64,000 nt of DNA from Straminergon stramineum (lineage: Eukaryota > Streptophyta > Bryopsida > Hypnales > Calliergonaceae): the NCBI GenBank assembly GCA_963920665.1, contig OY987267.1:25172001-25236000 (forward strand), written 5' to 3'. A program made the position numbers and the translations under genes. Below the pieces are notes generated by a model, which saw nothing but the letters and a program-made list of their open reading frames with translations, searched no databases and had not been told where the DNA came from. Below, in pieces: positions 1 to 10,899 of this stretch. Each line of letters begins with the position of its first letter. Positions within the stretch are counted from its first letter, which is position 1.

Positions 1-1974
1 TAGATACCTATGGCAAAATTCTTTAGAAATTCGTAAGTAATTCAAAAATGCTCCTCAAAGTATGAAACCACTTGGGCCTAAATAGATTCCACATCAATTT
101 TTCTTCAAGTGAAAAATAAAGAAAAATAATTTCGTGCATCTAAGGACCATCGAAAAGGTCGACCAACCCTTACGCCAAGGGTACCTTTAGCAACAAGAAA
201 TCACTCCTCGGATTTGAGGAGCCGTTAGCTGATTAAAAAAAATTGAATTATTGAAAAAATTAAAAAATAATTATGAATTTTTTTTAAAATCACAATTCTA
301 ATAAAACCCCAAATTAATAAAGAGAGGGTCCTTTGGCAACAAGAAATGTCTCCTCGGATCTGATGAGCTGTCTACTACATACAAAATAAACTTTTTTCTA
401 TTTATTGATTCTCATATTGTTTGGAATTATTTTTCGATTATTTCAAAAAGGGAATGGATGATATGGATGAAATTCATTTGCACATCACCTCTATGGTAGT
501 ACCTTTTATGTTCTCGAATAGGCCAAACAATCATTTTTGGCCCTACCTACAACATTTGAATGCTAAATAATTTTTTTAATTTTTTTTACATTAGCAATAA
601 ATTGATTTTTTGAAAACTTTATTTTTAGTAATTTCTATTTTGGTAATTTTGACATTACTATTTTAGGTCAGACATCACCATTTATGTCTTTGACATGTCT
701 ATTTTTTGTAAAAGAAAAAGTCATTGTGAATGTTCAAGTCGAAATGCTCATTGCTCCCTACTCACACTCTACCATTGTTACTTGGCAGCACAATAAGAGT
801 TGGTAATTAATCCAACATTGAAATGATTGTGTTAATGCACTCTTCTAAGATGCCTATTAGGAATGAATATAGATGTAGCAATAGTAGTTTGACGTGGTTG
901 CAAAGTTATGTGGGTTAGGCATTGTAACTTGATTGTAGTTAGGTAGTGGATAAGTGCAATTCTTGAAGCAAAAAACATAGAGAGGTGAAAAGTTCATAAG
1001 ATTAGTGGACCATATTGTACATTTTGAGCTTTTTTTAGCAAAATAACTTATGGCAAGAGAAGAATGTACACATTAGATCTTCATTTTTGCAAGTTTTCAT
1101 TTTCTTTTCATCCCTACATGACTGCATGCAAAACCTTGCATAATAAATACAAAGCATTGTGTGCCCATGTTTTTGACGTCAATCACATCGATAAAGAATA
1201 GAAAAAATTTATTTTTCAACATATTTGTTTCTTGTAACTCCAATTATGAGCTCTTGAAAACATTCATAATTCACATAGTAGACGTTGGCTCTTGCAAGGG
1301 TTAAACAATAGGAGAGGCTCGTAGGACTTGATTTCAAGTGAATCTTTGAGAAAAAGTGTCTTTAAGGATTTTTTGGAAATTTTCAACCTGGAGGACCCAC
1401 TTCTACAAGGAATAATACATGTCGAACATTGCATTTAGGTTGCAAAGTTGAAGCTTTTTTCATTGGTCAATTTAACATGCCCTAACTACACAAACCTTGA
1501 ACGAGGAACAAGACTCATGCCTTGCCTTGAGGAGATTTTTTATTCCTCTTAAGTTGCCCACTAGGCCAAAAATTGCAATTTAAGGGTCAATGACTAGAGT
1601 GGTGATTAAAGTCAAATTGTGATGAAAATTTATCCTTTTGAGTCAAATTCCAACTCACCTGACATGCACATATAAGAATCTTTTGTTGTAAAATGGAATT
1701 AAGTTTTGGGTAAGTGAAAAGTGAAGGTGCACAATTTGATTTTGCAATGAACTTCATTTTCTTTATCAATTCTGAAAGGATGTGAGATAACTTGAAGGAA
1801 GATGGAAGTTTAACTACTCATCATATTCATCATATAAATGTAGTAGAAACATTGTTAACAAACAATGTCTATACAATTGTAAATGATAGTGTAAATCCAA
1901 GTTTCAATTACATTACATGAGATGAAGCACTTACCCTCCCTAAAGAATTGAGGAAAGTGTACCATTATTTGTTG
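1..1974. other. AT-rich intergenic DNA with a 40-bp direct repeat
   Basis: No gene was recognised in this stretch. The only structure seen is a direct repeat of about 40 bp, at roughly 183-222 and 330-371; both copies carry CAACAAGAAAT followed by CTCCTCGGAT and a GAGC end, about 85% alike. Open frames are under 65 codons and stop-rich. Confidence 0.6.
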
Positions 1975-3001
1975 GGGTCATTGCAAGAAACACTTGTTGT
2001 TTTGGGTTCAAAATGGCCTAATTCAATGAATATTGTAACTTTTGGAATAATTTTTTTGAAAGGAAATAAATTATGAATAATTTGTAAAGCTTTGAAAATA
2101 GTATGTCTTTGAAAATTCAGATCTCATGCATTAGAGGGGATTTGAGGCCTCGGGAGGACCATTTCAAGCATGTACCCCTACCTGTTCTCTATGCACTCCA
2201 GGAATGGTTGACTACTGTTAGAAAAAAATATTAAAAATAAATAAAAATCTTAGTTCTGAAATGCGAAAAGAAGTTGAAAAGAATTCAATTTTTTTTTTGA
2301 CGTGGCAATGTCTCGGCCACGTCAGACTACACCAATGGAATAGTTCTTGCATTCTCGTAGCCTAGGAACTCGGAAGCATGTAGAGGCCTCAAATCTCCCC
2401 TAATGAGAAAAATTTATCTCTAAAATTTATTCACAAAAAAGCACAATGGAAAATACCAAGAAAGTGGACACTTTGATGTTTGATTTTTAGAAAATAGTAA
2501 AAAAATTCAAAAAATAAAATAAAATAAATCAGTTTTTCTAAATTGAAGATGCTTCTTTTCAACCATTTTCATCTTTGAGAAGAAAAAAATAGTATTCTTT
2601 GCACTTGTGTGAAGGTAGTGCACTTTGAGCACATATGAAGGGTGGACAGTTTCTTATTTTCAAAAATCTCTTTTCGTGCTTGTGTAACTTTAGTAGAATT
2701 CCTTCTTTTTCAATTTTGACCTTCAAATTTGCATTTTAGGGTCAAAAATAGTATTACACTCCCTCCCCCTAGCCGCCCCCCCCCCAATGGCCAAGGTAGA
2801 CATCCAATCAAGGATTGTTTAAAAGTAAGAAAATAGTTCTTTTTAATGCAAAAAAATTACCCAATGTCTACAACTACTACATGCACCTTTTTTTTCAAAT
2901 TTTATGTAATATTAACGTATGGCATAAAAGTTATCAACAAAAAAACCACTTGTCTGAGGTCAAGGGGACAAAAAATAGGACAAGTGTTTCTTGCAATCAC
3001 C
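1975..3001. mobile_element. Non-autonomous DNA transposon, GGGTGATTGC family (copy 1)
   Basis: The left end reads GGGTCATTGCAAGAAACACT and the right end is its inverted match, AGTGTTTCTTGCAATCACC. The terminal inverted repeat is about 20 bp or more. The last ~80 bp closely match the right end of the copy at 57990-58748, including the tract before the terminal repeat that contains GGGGACAAAAAATAGGACAA. No transposase frame lies inside. A second inverted-repeat element sits within it (2130-2404). No clear target-site duplication was found, so the superfamily is open. Confidence 0.7.
2130..2404. mobile_element. MITE nested in the 1975-3001 element
   Basis: The left end ATTAGAGGGGATTTGAGGCC is matched by the inverted right end GGCCTCAAATCTCCCCTAAT, with one mismatch or so over about 22 bp. 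The interior is AT-rich and non-coding. Its position well inside the larger element implies it inserted later. The flanks give no convincing target duplication. Confidence 0.65.
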
Positions 3002-3940
3002 TATTAAAGGCTTGAATTACTCTAACTTCAATTGGTCATTATAATGCACTTATAATTCCACTTTGTCCCTCTAAAAGTTGAAGTTATGCTTGCTAAGGGC
3101 ATCCTCAATTGAAAACATGTATAGGAACTTGCACCAATATTATAGAGTTGGGCCGAGTCACAAACCCTACAACTTCTCGGCCACTTTGCTATTACTTAAG
3201 GTCTAGAATGCATTCTAGAAAACAAAAACTATCATTCATTTTTGAGCCGATTGAGTGTGTATCATGGCATAGTGATTTTCAAGGATTTTTTTTATTGACA
3301 ATGCAAATTCTTCTTGCATTGAGGGACCTATAGTTGGAAGTGATGCAAAGATCAAGCTAAAAAGAATACATGGTTAGATAATTTTTAGTTTGTTAAGAGC
3401 ATCATTTTCAAATCTAGGAACAAAAACAAAGATAATATCAGAATTTGAAGTAGAAGGAAGTGGACCTCATTCTATTTCGGTGACTTTAAAAAAAATTGAT
3501 TCAATGCTGAGTTGGCAATCCAAACCTTAAATGAATTTTCTCTCATTAGATAAAAGAATGAAAAGATTCTATATTAAAAAAATATATTTCATGTAAAAAT
3601 AGGGAAGTTCTATTTATTGGCACACATAACAAAGTTTGAATAGGTGTATATGACAATTATGACTTTTCCTATTGTGAGTCAACTTGCGGGCTCTACATAT
3701 TTTGCCAACTTGTTAAACTTCAAAAAGAAAATGGCAAGACTAGGAATAAAGAGAGACCATCACTAGTGGTATTAAGGCATGTTTTTTTAGTTGCTCCATC
3801 ATGATGCAATTGGCATTGTGGTTTCCTATTGGATTAGAGTTGCTTTGAGGATAGAATATTCACAAGCTCTTCAAATTTCTTGTTTTTTTCGGCCTATTAA
3901 GAGAGATGGCACCCTCATGACACTATAGAGTCCAATAATA
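3002..3940. other. AT-rich intergenic DNA, nothing recognised
   Basis: Only short, low-complexity open frames are present. No terminal repeats, RNA gene or coding signature was recognised. Confidence 0.5.
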
Positions 3941-4235
3941 CATTAGGAAAATTCTAAGCTCTAAACAAGGTTGCCAGTATTAGATTTTCGGCACCCCCAC
4001 GGTGCAAGTACCAAAAAAATAAAAAATAAAAAAATAAAATTTAAATACTTTTTTTGGAAAAAAAATATTTGAAAAGTAAAAAAATATTTTAAAAACACTC
4101 AATCTGATGTGGCACCAGTCAGATTCCAAATTTTAAAAAATAAAAAATAACTTTTTATTTTTATTTTTTTCCATAATTGCACTTCGGGGGTGCAAAATTT
4201 GCAGCCTTGTTTAGAGCTCAGAATTTTCGTAATGG
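3941..4235. mobile_element. MITE with ~45-bp terminal inverted repeats
   Basis: The left arm starts CATTAGGAAAATTCTAAGCT and continues through CTCTAAACAAGG to GGCACCCCC. The right arm is its reverse complement with a few mismatches and an indel, ending CAGAATTTTCGTAATG. The core is poly-A/T-rich and non-coding. The target duplication is unclear, so the superfamily is not assigned. Confidence 0.7.
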
Positions 4236-5575
4236 CTACATTGGGTCACAAATTAAATGGAAAATTGTCCTCACTTCCCACAATTAATAGCATTATGCTC
4301 TATGATAGTTCTAATGAAGAAGCCTTAACCCCTAAGTGCCCAACCAACCATATATGGTTGATCTGAAATTTCTAGCTCATTTGGGTAGGGGGAATGACTA
4401 AATTCCTTTGACCCTTTTTAAGAAAATTTATAGACAATTTTGAAGGTTAACTATTGAAAGATTTCATTTTTCATTGGAAAAGGTAAATATTTGATTTTTG
4501 AGAGGTCTTCAAAGGCACATATATACCATAAGTGAAGAGTAAAGCTTGCTAATTATACTTCATTTTTTGGCTTTGAGTAAAGTTTGTTAATTTCACTTGA
4601 TTTGAGATATAAAAAATTGTCCTTATCCATTTGCTTTGAAAATGGTCCCAATGGAATGAATAAAGTATATACATGATTTTCACCATTAAAAATTTAAACA
4701 TGAAAGTGTTGATTTTGGAGTTTTTTTCAATTTCTACTTATAAAAAAATTACATTTCACTAGAAGAAAATGAAGGATTTTGCAACTACACTATGCAACTA
4801 GTTTTTGAACTAGACACTTGGGAGTGATTTGTGACTAGCAATCCTTTTTTTACTTTTTAAGAAAGTGCCAAGCTAGCGATCACTTAAAATTTGGTGAAGT
4901 ATTGTATTTCTACATTCATCCATCTTTTGGACCAAAAATACTTTTCAATCATATTCATACACTTTTTTCATCCAAATTTCAAATAGAAATGAAAAATTTC
5001 TAGCGAAAAGTAGACATTTATTTTGGAATGATGCAATCTCGCCCCATAGCGCCAAAAAAAAAAGGGTTGGTAACGAGTGATACTTTGCAAACCTATAGTC
5101 ATAGTGGACACCCTAAAATCTAGGAAAAAGGTGCAATAATTGTAAAAGTCACGCCTTGTGTGTGACTAGGTTTTAAAATATGAATCTCAATGATTTGTAG
5201 ATTTCAAAATTTTATATCTACATTATTTCTAGATTTTAGAATTTTAGAACTACCTTTTTCTAGATTTTTGGATTTCAATACTAATTGTTCCTAGATTTCA
5301 AAATTTCAGATCTACCTTCTTTCTAAATTTAAATATTAGTATTTAATAGATTTCCTTGGTTTAGGATACCTTACAATTTCATAGATTTTAAAATTTCTTG
5401 TATTTTAAATATTTTTTGGTTTCTATAGACTATAGAAATCTATAAATAGGAGAAATCTTGGAATTCTATCAACAAAATTCATTGCACAAGGCAATAACAA
5501 CTTACAAGTCTTATATGTCCAACCTAATGGTGCTCTTTACAATTGATATGGGACAATTGATATAAGACAAATGGG
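4236..5575. other. AT-rich intergenic DNA with one orphan TTAACCCCTAA end
   Basis: No gene was seen. At 4325 the motif TTAACCCCTAAG matches the ends of the TTAA-bounded elements further right, but no matching inverted end was found, so it is probably a decayed copy. Around 5200-5400, degenerate repeats of the pattern TAGATTTTAGAATTTT occur. Confidence 0.45.
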
Positions 5576-5880
5576 AATGAACTTTGGAAACAACTAGGAA
5601 ATGACTAGCTTCAATACTGGAAAATTCTATTTTTCTGTAGATTTTGTTGCATTCATTTGGTTCACTTTTCTATTGATTTCTGTCCAAATCAAAAAATTAC
5701 TTTCCAAATCAATAGAAAAGTGAATAAAATCTATGCAACAAAATCAACGGGAAAGCTGAATTTTCTAGTATTATAGGAAATGACTAAGAAACAATTAGTG
5801 TATGACTAGAAAACAACTAGCTAGGAAATAACTAGAAAATAACTAGTCATTTTACAATTGCAATTTATTCCTAGTTGTTT
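5576..5880. repeat. Degenerate CTAGGAAATGACTAG repeat cluster around a foldback element
   Basis: Imperfect copies of AACTAGGAAATGACTAG and AACTAGAAAATAACTAG recur on both sides of the palindrome at 5611-5774. The repeats on the two sides are similar enough that the palindrome may have inserted into a pre-existing repeat tract. Confidence 0.55.
5611..5774. mobile_element. Foldback MITE (164 bp)
   Basis: The left arm (TCAATACTGGAAAATTC onwards) and right arm (GAATTTTCTAGTATTAT) pair over roughly 70 bp each, leaving a short loop near 5690. The arms share the tract TTTTGTTGCAT and CACTTTTCTATTGATTT with scattered mismatches. It is non-coding; such an RNA would fold into one long hairpin. Confidence 0.75.
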
Positions 5881-6050
5881 CTTAATTGTTTATCGCAACT
5901 ATAGATTGACTACTTTGCTACTATAACAATGTATCAATGTTGTAAAACGATATAAAATAATTATATTAAATTTGGTGCTAATAGAGAGGATTACAGTCAC
6001 AAGATAGTTATATAGGACACTAGTTGCGTAGTAGCCGATTGTGCCAGACA

Positions 6051-7379
6051 TGTCGCACCCCTTAGTGACACTTACCACCTTAAGTTCATCTTCTAATGCT
6101 TTCCAAGCACTTAACCTTTTAGTAACACTAAGGGTCACGCTCTCTTAACACTGCACATGCCACGCACTCACAATATTAGGTTCCAACTCAAGTCACAGGG
6201 TTTCCCATTCCTCCATGACTCCCAACACTTCCATTCCAACCCTTAACTCCCACAAGACACCAGGCATGTCATTTGATGACATGGGGCGGAACTTCCATTG
6301 ATGTCCAAGCACTTGGTGGAGGCACTACTCCCCACCAATGCTAACCACTCTTTAATAGGACCCAACTCCCTACTAGGCCCAACCCCAACTCCCTACTAGG
6401 CCCAACCCCAACTCATTTCGGGACTCACCAAACAGGACACCTACCATGGCCTAGTGTGGAGTGGGACACCACCCAATTGATATCAAAGAGTGCACAAGTA
6501 CTCCATGATAACACACAAGTGGTGGTGAGGCTCCAACATTAACCTCACCACCATGGACCACTTTGGCTCACCATGGCACCATCTAGGAAGGACGAGGGAG
6601 ACCATCCCTCCTCATAGTACTCTCTGTGGGATTCAGCAACCCCCTTCCATACTAGAGGTCACTAGGAATCCCCAAGATGCTCCCCATCTTCGAAGACCAC
6701 CCTATTCCAAGTGGTATCCCCCAAATCGGACTCCCAAAGACTGCCAATCTTTCCATTGGGATAACTTTTAGCTCTGAGCTCCAAATCCCCAAGTATAAGC
6801 CCATTTTTGTGATCTCAATTTTCCTTAGATCACCGTAGACTATTTATTTTCCCCAATACAACAATTATTAAGGAAGTTATGGCCTCCAAAGGTATGAGTT
6901 CCCCTGGAGGTGTAGTTCTCCGAGACTCCACCTTCTTTGGATGCCCATGACTTTTAGCTCACAACTCATCTCTTCATAAACCTCATCATTCTAGAAAGCT
7001 TGTCTCCTTAGCTTTCCAATGATATGCGGCATGCCCTATTTGGCTCAAAGGAATCCTTCCAAACCTTGTTTCCCACGTCCCATGCCTTGGGACGCATCCG
7101 AGACACTGCTAACTTTGAGGAGCCATAACTTTTGATTCCTAACTTGGATTATCGAGTTCTTTGAACCCATGGAAGCGTCTTCTCAAAAGTTTTCCAAGCA
7201 TGTATGACATGCCCCCTAATTTGTCCGGATTAGAGCACTACAATGCCGTAATGGCTCGGGACTCCTAGTTCCCCTCACCCCATCTTTTGCAAGGCTTGGG
7301 GAGTCACCCCCAACATCCCCCTTGCACACCAAGGTGGCACGGGCATGCCTCATGATGCGGGTTGTGACAGGACACGTTT
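6051..7379. mobile_element. Solo LTR of an LTR retrotransposon (1,329 bp)
   Basis: The block begins TGTCGCACCCC and ends GGTTGTGACA, the TG...CA form with short inverted termini expected of a plant LTR. The five bases before it (AGACA) and after it (GGACA) match at four of five positions, consistent with an aged 5-bp target duplication. Composition changes sharply at both edges: the interior is C-rich on the plus strand against AT-rich surroundings. No second LTR, primer-binding site or polyprotein frame follows, so this appears to be a recombined solo LTR. A 23-bp tandem repeat lies at about 6364-6409. Orientation was not determined. Confidence 0.7.
6364..6409. repeat. 23-bp tandem repeat inside the solo LTR
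   Basis: Two direct copies of a 23-bp unit beginning AACTCCCTACTAGG, the second starting at 6387, with a partial third copy of the CCAACCCCAACTC part afterwards. Confidence 0.8.
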
Positions 7380-7733
7380 TTCTTTTAGTATTTCAACAAT
7401 TGCAAGGTGGATTGTGTAATGAGTTTGACAACTCTTCATTTGAACTTAAGGTTTTTGGAAGTACATTTCTAGTCAATCATATCACCTCTAATCCCCAAAA
7501 ACTTCTATATGCAAATTTCTAAAACATTATAGGGAGGGGCAACATACTAAGAATAGAAAACATTGTCGTGTATAAAGAGTTCACTTTGAGAAAACACTGG
7601 GTTTCTTATTGCAACTAAATGGGATGCAAAATATGGAGTATCATAATTCATGCGGAATTATGAGTATAGAAGGCATTGCATCCATGTATATAATACTTTA
7701 TATAATGAACATATAAACTAACACATATCAATA

Positions 7734-7863
7734 CACTGGAAGAAAACTACGTTTTAGTCAACAAATGTTAGCTAACATTTTTTGTAAACTGTGTTCTAGT
7801 GAATGCAGTTTACAAAAAATGTCAGCTAGTGTTTGTTGATTGCAACGCAATTTTCTTCTAGTG
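7734..7863. mobile_element. CACTA-ended palindromic mini-element (130 bp)
   Basis: The termini are CACTGGAAGAAAACTACGTT and the inverse AACGCAATTTTCTTCTAGTG. Almost the whole unit is a palindrome, with inner arms around GTTAGCTAACATTTTTTGTAAACTG. Both flanks carry ATA (7731-7733 and 7864-7866), a 3-bp target duplication as made by CACTA (CMC) transposases. There is no coding capacity. Confidence 0.8.
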
Positions 7864-7882
7864 ATACTTGTATGACTCAAAG

Positions 7883-7908
7883 TATATATATATATATATA
7901 TATATATT
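7883..7908. repeat. (TA)13 microsatellite
   Basis: An uninterrupted run of alternating T and A of about 26 bases. Confidence 0.9.
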
Positions 7909-9233
7909 CATAAGATACGCATATACCAAGATATATACATACCCATATATATGTATCTTGTAGTATATTTATATACGTATATACCATGTACAAAGAAAGA
8001 ATAAACCAAAATCCATTGCAAATACCCATACAAACCATTCTAAATATACTCAACCCTTAAATGAATGCCACAATTGCATCAAAAATCCAAATCAATAGTT
8101 TGAGATCTTTTTGAAAAGCTAACACAAGCTTATATAATCCCTCTAAAGATCAAGACAAATATTATATTGTCCTATTTCCATGGACAATCAAAGTCTCCTC
8201 CAAATTCAGTAGCAACTTACCACATATTTGCTTTGAAGGGCATATCTTGTTAATAAAGGTTCTAAATAATTCGAGTTATAACTTTTTGGAAATTCGTAAA
8301 TGTCATACATAACACCTCCAAATTTCAACTTGAAATTCAAAATACTCCACCCTCCACGACGCTTTGAAGTTATGACACAGAATCCTAGTAGTAGCTCTAA
8401 TCTACCACCCTTCCAAGCTCATATCTCCCTCTCCCTAGATCCAATTTGAGTATTCTATGACTTTTTAGAAAGATAACAACTTGATACACAACCATGAAAA
8501 TTTTCAAAACCATACACTTTCTAACCAAACCACAATAGGCATTCAAAACATCTAACTCAAAAATTCTCTAGCAACTAACCTCCTATCACTCTTCAAGGCA
8601 TACCTTTCTCACATATAGTCCAAATGGTTTGAGTCATATCTTCTTAGAATTACAACAACAAGAAGAACATCCTCTCAAAATTTGAGAACCAAATTCACTA
8701 TACATATATAGTTTGCAACCTCTCTTCAAACTTACAGCAAAAACACTATTAATAGCTCTAAAAACACTATGAGAGAGTGGGGAAAGTTGTCCCCCTCCCC
8801 TCCCCTATCTCAAACCATGTCTTTGCTACATGGGAAACTTCCTATCCATTGGTTAATCTATTTACACTCCATAACTCAACTCAATTTCCTACACGGGGCT
8901 ATAAGTCAACAAAATAAGATAAAGAAAGGTAAAATAGCCTCTACCTTTCTTTTCCTACAACAAATCCAAACAAATCTTTATTCTAACCTTCCTTAGTAAA
9001 TAAAGGATAGAAAAAATTTGAAGATAGAGTCCTTCACGTACAACCAAAGGTATAAATTATGCAACCTTTCACAACTGATTGTCAAGTTAGAAACTTGATA
9101 GGCTGTCAAAGTCCGTTAAAGGTTTTCTTGTCAGTTTAGGTTCAATTCACATCGAACATGTTGAGTGTTGTAGGTGATTTGTGACTTGGCAATTGGTAGT
9201 AAGTGCAAGAAATAATCACCCAACACTACAAGG
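7909..9233. other. Intergenic DNA, nothing recognised
   Basis: AT-rich, C-rich/G-poor on the plus strand, with short frames only. No element ends or gene signatures were recognised. Confidence 0.5.
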
Positions 9234-9366
9234 GAGTAGTGTCAATTTAGACATTTCTAGTCGATTCGGAGGGATTGATTCAGATAGTATTCTATCAATT
9301 TTCTGTCATTTCAGACATTGTTAGTAGATTAGAAGGGGTTGATTCTAACATAGTTTTCTTGTAGTG
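9234..9366. mobile_element. CACTA-ended mini-element (133 bp)
   Basis: It starts CACTACAAG and ends CTTGTAGTG. The interior has two related halves (TCGATTCGGAGGGATTGATT and TAGATTAGAAGGGGTTGATT). The 3-bp flanks are CAA and GAA, matching at two of three positions. It is placed with the CACTA-type mini-elements at 7734 and 30545 by its ends only. Confidence 0.6.
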
Positions 9367-10104
9367 GAAATTAGTCACCTAACCCCCTCCCATGAGCTAG
9401 TGATAAGATGCAATATACCCAAGATTTGGTAATGAACTCCAGGAATCTCCAACATTGAAATGAACCATGGTTTTCACCATGTTCCACCATTTTCTCCCTT
9501 TAACTCCTTCTCACGAAAGATTATTTATTAAAACTCAAACAAACACTATATTCAATAAGATTTTTATATAGGCAAAACATTTTCTTTACTACAAAGTATA
9601 TTTCTCTTGTTATAATTTTACAACTCCTATGCAATTTTGCATGTAAAATTGGTTTGCAAACTAATAGGCAAGCTCTTTAAACATCTATAAGGTTAGATTG
9701 TGAAAAAATAATAAATTTCTTTATTGGGGATAACCATAAGCTCATGCTCTTTTTTCATAGACAAACCACATTTGGTAAGGCTTAGGCATTTAGAAGTTAA
9801 GAGCATAGCCACCCATGCACACCAAATATGACACCAGACAAGTAATGGTGAACTCAATTTATGAGGATGCATCAAGAGTTGGGCTTGTCTTCCACCATGG
9901 CTCTCCAATTTGAAACTCCCAGAGTGTACAAGCCAAGCTAGCATCAACACCGAACTCAACAATAGTGCATTCTATACTATTCAGTATTAAAAATTTGTAA
10001 TAATTCCTATCAAATATTTAATTTGAATACCAAAAGAGAATAGGTTCATGACAACTCAGATTTCAAGAGTATTGAAGATCTTCACAAGGCCAGGAGGATG
10101 ATCT
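9367..10104. other. Intergenic DNA, nothing recognised
   Basis: Short, stop-rich open frames only. No repeats or RNA genes were recognised. Confidence 0.45.
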
Positions 10105-10430
10105 ACTACAAAGATATCCACACCTAAAACAGACGCCTTTTTTCAAACCAACAATTCGGAGCACAACTTAGGAAAAATATCATATCAAAATGTTAGAAAA
10201 TGAAAGGAAAAGTAGACACAATTGGTTTAAGAATTTTTAGAGTCTATATAGATATATTACATATTTTCAAAGTTGAGGTCATAAGAATACCTACTATTGA
10301 TACTAAACTACTCTTAATCAGACATCTTTGAAGTATAAAATGCTTCAACTCTCATGGATTGCTTTAGATAATTCTTCAACTTCCATTGGTTTTGTTTAAA
10401 AAGAAAGGTTGAGTTTGAGCAAGCACTATG
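10105..10430 (+). repeat. Dispersed ~300-bp repeat, copy 1
   Basis: This block matches 51045-51335 in the same orientation over nearly its full length. Shared landmarks are CAATT(C/T)... followed by GAAAATATCATATC, CAATTGGTTT, TTGAGGTCA, CTACTCTTAATC and ATGCTTCAACTCTCAT. No terminal inverted repeat or coding frame was found, so the kind of element is unknown. Confidence 0.7.
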
Positions 10431-10589
10431 TTATAAGGTATACTCACCTAAAATTGTCACTTTTTCTTGCATCAAATAGCTCGGTGGTCAAAAATGAGAA
10501 AACTTTGATGTAAAATTGTTAGCCCCATGGAGAGAAACCCAACCCACATCCTTTCATATTTTTCTTGACACTCATACAATATGCTATGA

Positions 10590-10720
10590 ATTTTCAAAGT
10601 TGAAAGCATAGGATACCTACTCATACCACCATACACTCCCCTTAAAAACTCAGCATTGAAGCACAAATGCTTCAACTTCCATTGGTTGCACTTCTTCACT
10701 TCTGATGATTTTAAGACATT
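10590..10720 (+). repeat. Partial third copy of the ~300-bp dispersed repeat
   Basis: It carries the tail of the repeat (TTTCAAAGTTGA, then ATGCTTCAACTTCCATTGGT) but lacks the first half. Confidence 0.5.
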
Positions 10721-10899
10721 AAGCATTGAGTTGCCAACCTCCTATGAAAATATCCTCCCACTAAAATATCCTCCCATTATATGGCAGAATGGTACTATTT
10801 ACAGTGCTAGGCACTATAAGATTTATCTTCTACAATTGTGGCACGATTTTAACTTGGTTGCCCAATGCTTAACATAGGGGAAGGCCTCCCACTATACAT

